Origin: Campylobacter concisus | GTDB lineage: Bacteria; Campylobacterota; Campylobacteria; Campylobacterales; Campylobacteraceae | Assembly: GCF_003048905.1 (NCBI RefSeq) | Contig: NZ_PIRO01000005.1 | Span: 1-64,000 of the forward strand | DNA length: 64,000 nt | Reading direction: 5' to 3' | Part shown: in pieces, positions 61,905-64,000 of the stretch | How positions within the stretch are numbered: position 1 is the stretch's first letter | How the letters are laid out: each line of letters begins with the position of its first letter | Notes under the pieces: model-generated | Told to the model about the DNA's origin: nothing | The model's database searches: none | What the model saw: only the letters and a program-made list of their open reading frames with translations | Made by a program: the position numbers and the translations under genes

Positions 61905-62537
61905 ATGAGAACAAAAAAAGATATTTTAGAGATAAAAACAAGACTTCTAGAAGAGTTTAAAGACGCCAAAAGTGAGCTTAAATTTAGAAATTTATATGAG
62001 CTACTTGTCTGTGTCATGCTCTCAGCCCAGTGCACTGATAAAAGAGTAAATTTAATAACTCCGGCTTTATTTGAAGCGTATAAAGATGTCTATGAGCTAG
62101 CTAGCGCAAATTTAGCAAGCCTAAAACTAATGATAAACTCGTGCAGCTTTTTTAATAACAAGGCTGTAAATTTAATCAAAATGGCAAACAGCGTGGTTGA
62201 GCTTTATAACGGAGAAATTCCGCTTGATGAAGAGAAGCTAAAAGCGCTTGCTGGAGTTGGACAAAAGACCGCTCATGTCGTGCTTTTAGAAGCTACAAAT
62301 GCAAATGTTATGGCTGTTGATACACACGTTTTTAGAGTGGCGCACAGACTTGATCTTAGCCATGCAAAGACACCAGAAGCCACTGAAGCTGATCTTAGCC
62401 ACGCCTTTAAAACAGATCTTGGTAAGCTTCATCAAGCCATGGTGCTCTTTGGACGTTACACCTGTAAAGCCAAAAAACCGCTTTGCCATGAGTGTATCTT
62501 AAATGATCTTTGTAACAGTAAGGACAAGATTATTTAA
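61905..62537 (+). CDS. nth: Endonuclease III
   Basis: Nth removes oxidised pyrimidines and nicks abasic sites in base excision repair. The 210-residue protein has the helix-hairpin-helix LPLDEEKLKALAGVGQKTAH-type segment (KLKALAGVGQKTAH with catalytic Lys), the catalytic Asp in VMAVDTHVFRVAHRL, and the 4Fe-4S motif CKAKKPLCHECILNDLC (Cx6Cx2Cx5C) at the end. It is complete. It converges with dsbD, and their last 8 bp overlap. A TAAAAT just before the start may give a nearly leaderless transcript. Confidence 0.95.
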   Translation: MRTKKDILEIKTRLLEEFKDAKSELKFRNLYELLVCVMLSAQCTDKRVNLITPALFEAYKDVYELASANLASLKLMINSCSFFNNKAVNLIKMANSVVELYNGEIPLDEEKLKALAGVGQKTAHVVLLEATNANVMAVDTHVFRVAHRLDLSHAKTPEATEADLSHAFKTDLGKLHQAMVLFGRYTCKAKKPLCHECILNDLCNSKDKII

Positions 62538-64000
62538 TCTTCTCAAGCTTTGCTAGAAAATTTTTAGCATCTATAAAGCCGATAGTTCTAAGAAATTTTA
62601 GCTCATCGCCACCACTAAATAGCAAGAGCGCAGGCGGATCAATAAGCCCAAAATTTCTTAGCATCTCATCATTTTGTGGTCCGCCATTTGTTACATCGAT
62701 ACGAATAAGTGCAAAATTTGCCAAAGCATCCATAACGTCAATATCTTTAAAAGTAATCTTTTCTATCTCTTTGCAGCTTGCACACCAATCAGCATAAAAA
62801 TCTACTAAAACGGGTTTGGTTGAGTTTTTTATTATCTCATTTAGTTCATCTAAATTTTTAACGGAATTAAATTTTAACGCACTATCACTTTTTGCCAAAT
62901 TTAGTCCAGAAAGCGGAGAAAAAGCCTCCTTTGAGCCTAAAAATGAACCAACTATTAGCATAACCGAATATATAAAAACTAGGATAAAAAACGCTTTTTT
63001 AAACTTAGCCCAGCTTTTTTCTGCTACTTCAAATGCCCCAAAATAAACTGCCATAAAAACGCCTATAATGCCATATCCTAATAGCTCAAAAAATTCTCCA
63101 AGCATACGCGCAAGGATCCAAATCGCCATGATGAGCATCAAAAAACCAAAGAATTTTTTCACTTCATCCATCCAACTACCAGGTTTTGGCAAGAGCTTTC
63201 CAGAGCTTAGCCCAATAATAAGCAGTGGCACTCCCATGCCAAGCCCCATGACAAAAAGCATAATGCCACCATAAAAGACATTTCCACTTTGAGCGATATA
63301 AAGAAGCGCACCAGCTAATGGTGCTGCTACGCAAGGTGATACGATGAGAGCTGAGGCAAAACCCATAATAAAAATTCCAACATAGCCTGAACTATTTTGC
63401 GATTTTTTACTTATCAAATTTTCAAATTTCGCTGGCAATTTTATATCATAAAATCCAAACATACTAAAGCTTAAAATGACAAAAATGGCCGCAAAAGTGC
63501 CGAGCACATAGATGTTTTGCAAAGCTCCTGCGATACCAAAGCCAAGCAGACTAGCCGCTACTCCAGCTAATGCGTAAGCTAGGCTCATCGCGACAACATA
63601 GATAAATGATAGTAAAAAGCCTTTTTTTGCATTTAAATTAGCACCTTTTGAGACGATTATGCTTGAAAGTATCGGTATCATCGGAAAGACGCAAGGTGTT
63701 AGTGAAAGCAAGAGACCATAACCAAAAAAAGTAAGAAGTGAGATAAAAAAATTTTTATCTCCAAGCCCATTTGCGATATCCTGCTCGCTAGAAAATTCTT
63801 CAGCAAGAATGTCGGTATCGCTTTTTTGCTCTTTTTTAAAAGTGGCGATGCTAAATTTTCCAGCTTGGTCAGTTATCTCATAAATTTTATTTTGTGGACG
63901 GTAGCAAATGCCGTTTTTAGCACAGCCTTGATAGTTAATGTCAAGTATCGCTTTGCCATTTGAAAGATTTTCTTTTACTAAATTTAATGGGATAAAAATC
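62530..64000 (-). CDS. dsbD: Thiol:disulfide interchange protein DsbD (5' end beyond the window)
   Basis: DsbD carries reducing power from cytoplasmic thioredoxin across the inner membrane to periplasmic partners such as cytochrome c maturation proteins. The frame runs from the window edge. Near the edge the N-terminal domain's Cys pair appears as GCAKNGICYRPQNKI, then a transmembrane part from FFISLLTFFGYG and LSLTPCVFPMIPILSSII, with the second membrane Cys in IVSPCVAAPLAGALLY. The C-terminal thioredoxin-like domain has DFYADWCASCKEIEK (CxxC). At least 490 residues lie here; the signal peptide and start are outside. An internal Met at 63711 is not the start because the frame and homology continue upstream. 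Confidence 0.93.
   Translation of the reverse strand, partial: IFIPLNLVKENLSNGKAILDINYQGCAKNGICYRPQNKIYEITDQAGKFSIATFKKEQKSDTDILAEEFSSEQDIANGLGDKNFFISLLTFFGYGLLLSLTPCVFPMIPILSSIIVSKGANLNAKKGFLLSFIYVVAMSLAYALAGVAASLLGFGIAGALQNIYVLGTFAAIFVILSFSMFGFYDIKLPAKFENLISKKSQNSSGYVGIFIMGFASALIVSPCVAAPLAGALLYIAQSGNVFYGGIMLFVMGLGMGVPLLIIGLSSGKLLPKPGSWMDEVKKFFGFLMLIMAIWILARMLGEFFELLGYGIIGVFMAVYFGAFEVAEKSWAKFKKAFFILVFIYSVMLIVGSFLGSKEAFSPLSGLNLAKSDSALKFNSVKNLDELNEIIKNSTKPVLVDFYADWCASCKEIEKITFKDIDVMDALANFALIRIDVTNGGPQNDEMLRNFGLIDPPALLLFSGGDELKFLRTIGFIDAKNFLAKLEKIK

Overview
The window looks like a chromosomal segment of a Campylobacter, most likely a species close to the oral/gut C. concisus group. Supporting signs are AT-rich genes full of AAATTT, the futalosine menaquinone gene mqnE, a fused ispDF, a Campylobacter-type dapD, a secreted flagellin homologue (flaC), and several blocks whose order I recall from C. 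jejuni: ispDF - atypical response regulator - ATP-sulfurylase-like gene - pgpA; nth - peb4 - fba - MotA-like - OmpA-like; cca - ciaD-like gene. Species assignment is inference. I saw no tRNA, rRNA, CRISPR array, transposase or prophage gene.

Layout. 0-5 kb (mostly minus): an orphan type II pseudopilin, a GT-C-like membrane protein, a purine salvage pair (phosphoribosyltransferase plus NCS2 permease) and mqnE. 5-10.7 kb (plus): a GlnD-like protein with a degenerate nucleotidyltransferase motif, glmS, a CsgG-like lipoprotein and a Tyr/Arg-rich secreted protein. 10.8-11.6 kb: a Fic-family gene wrecked by stops and frameshifts. 11.7-19.8 kb: dapD, a YagU-like gene behind a possible Fur box, DUF711 plus ACT genes, and overlapping thiC-mrp. 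19.9-23.6 kb: ispDF, a CemR/HP1021-like pseudo-receiver regulator, an ATP-sulfurylase-like gene and pgpA. 24-35.7 kb: hemH, an oxidoreductase, the alaS-maf-pbp1A chain, a phosphoethanolamine transferase and glyS with a 50-residue membrane protein translationally coupled in front. 35.8-40.6 kb: a secreted nuclease, trmL, cca, ciaD-like, a TPR-like gene and leuB.

40.65-46.7 kb is the accessory part. From leuD onward the DNA is visibly richer in CpG and in GCC/CCG/CGC codons than its surroundings. It carries a type II sulfide:quinone-oxidoreductase-like flavoprotein with a Tat-like leader, two tandem DUF2892 mini-proteins (one only 53 residues), a Crp/Fnr regulator with a CxxCxxC cluster, a divergent SLAC1/TehA-type anion channel, a secreted repeat protein, a DUF4299 protein and a DsrE sulfur-relay-like protein. 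Two 13-bp palindromes of the form GTRAC-N3-GTTAC flank the regulator. Each is centred about 41 bp upstream of a plausible start site, the spacing expected of a class II Crp-family activator. I propose that this is a regulated sulfide oxidation and sulfur-anion export module acquired by transfer. This is the most interesting system in the window.

47-64 kb is conserved again: LysE exporter, periplasmic asparaginase, azlCD, a Sel1 protein, flgF-flgG with a 34-residue membrane protein, rpoD, flaC, and a tightly packed minus-strand operon peb4 - fba - MotA-like - OmpA-like - PLP enzyme - hisD. The window closes with nth and the 3' part of dsbD, whose 5' end lies outside.
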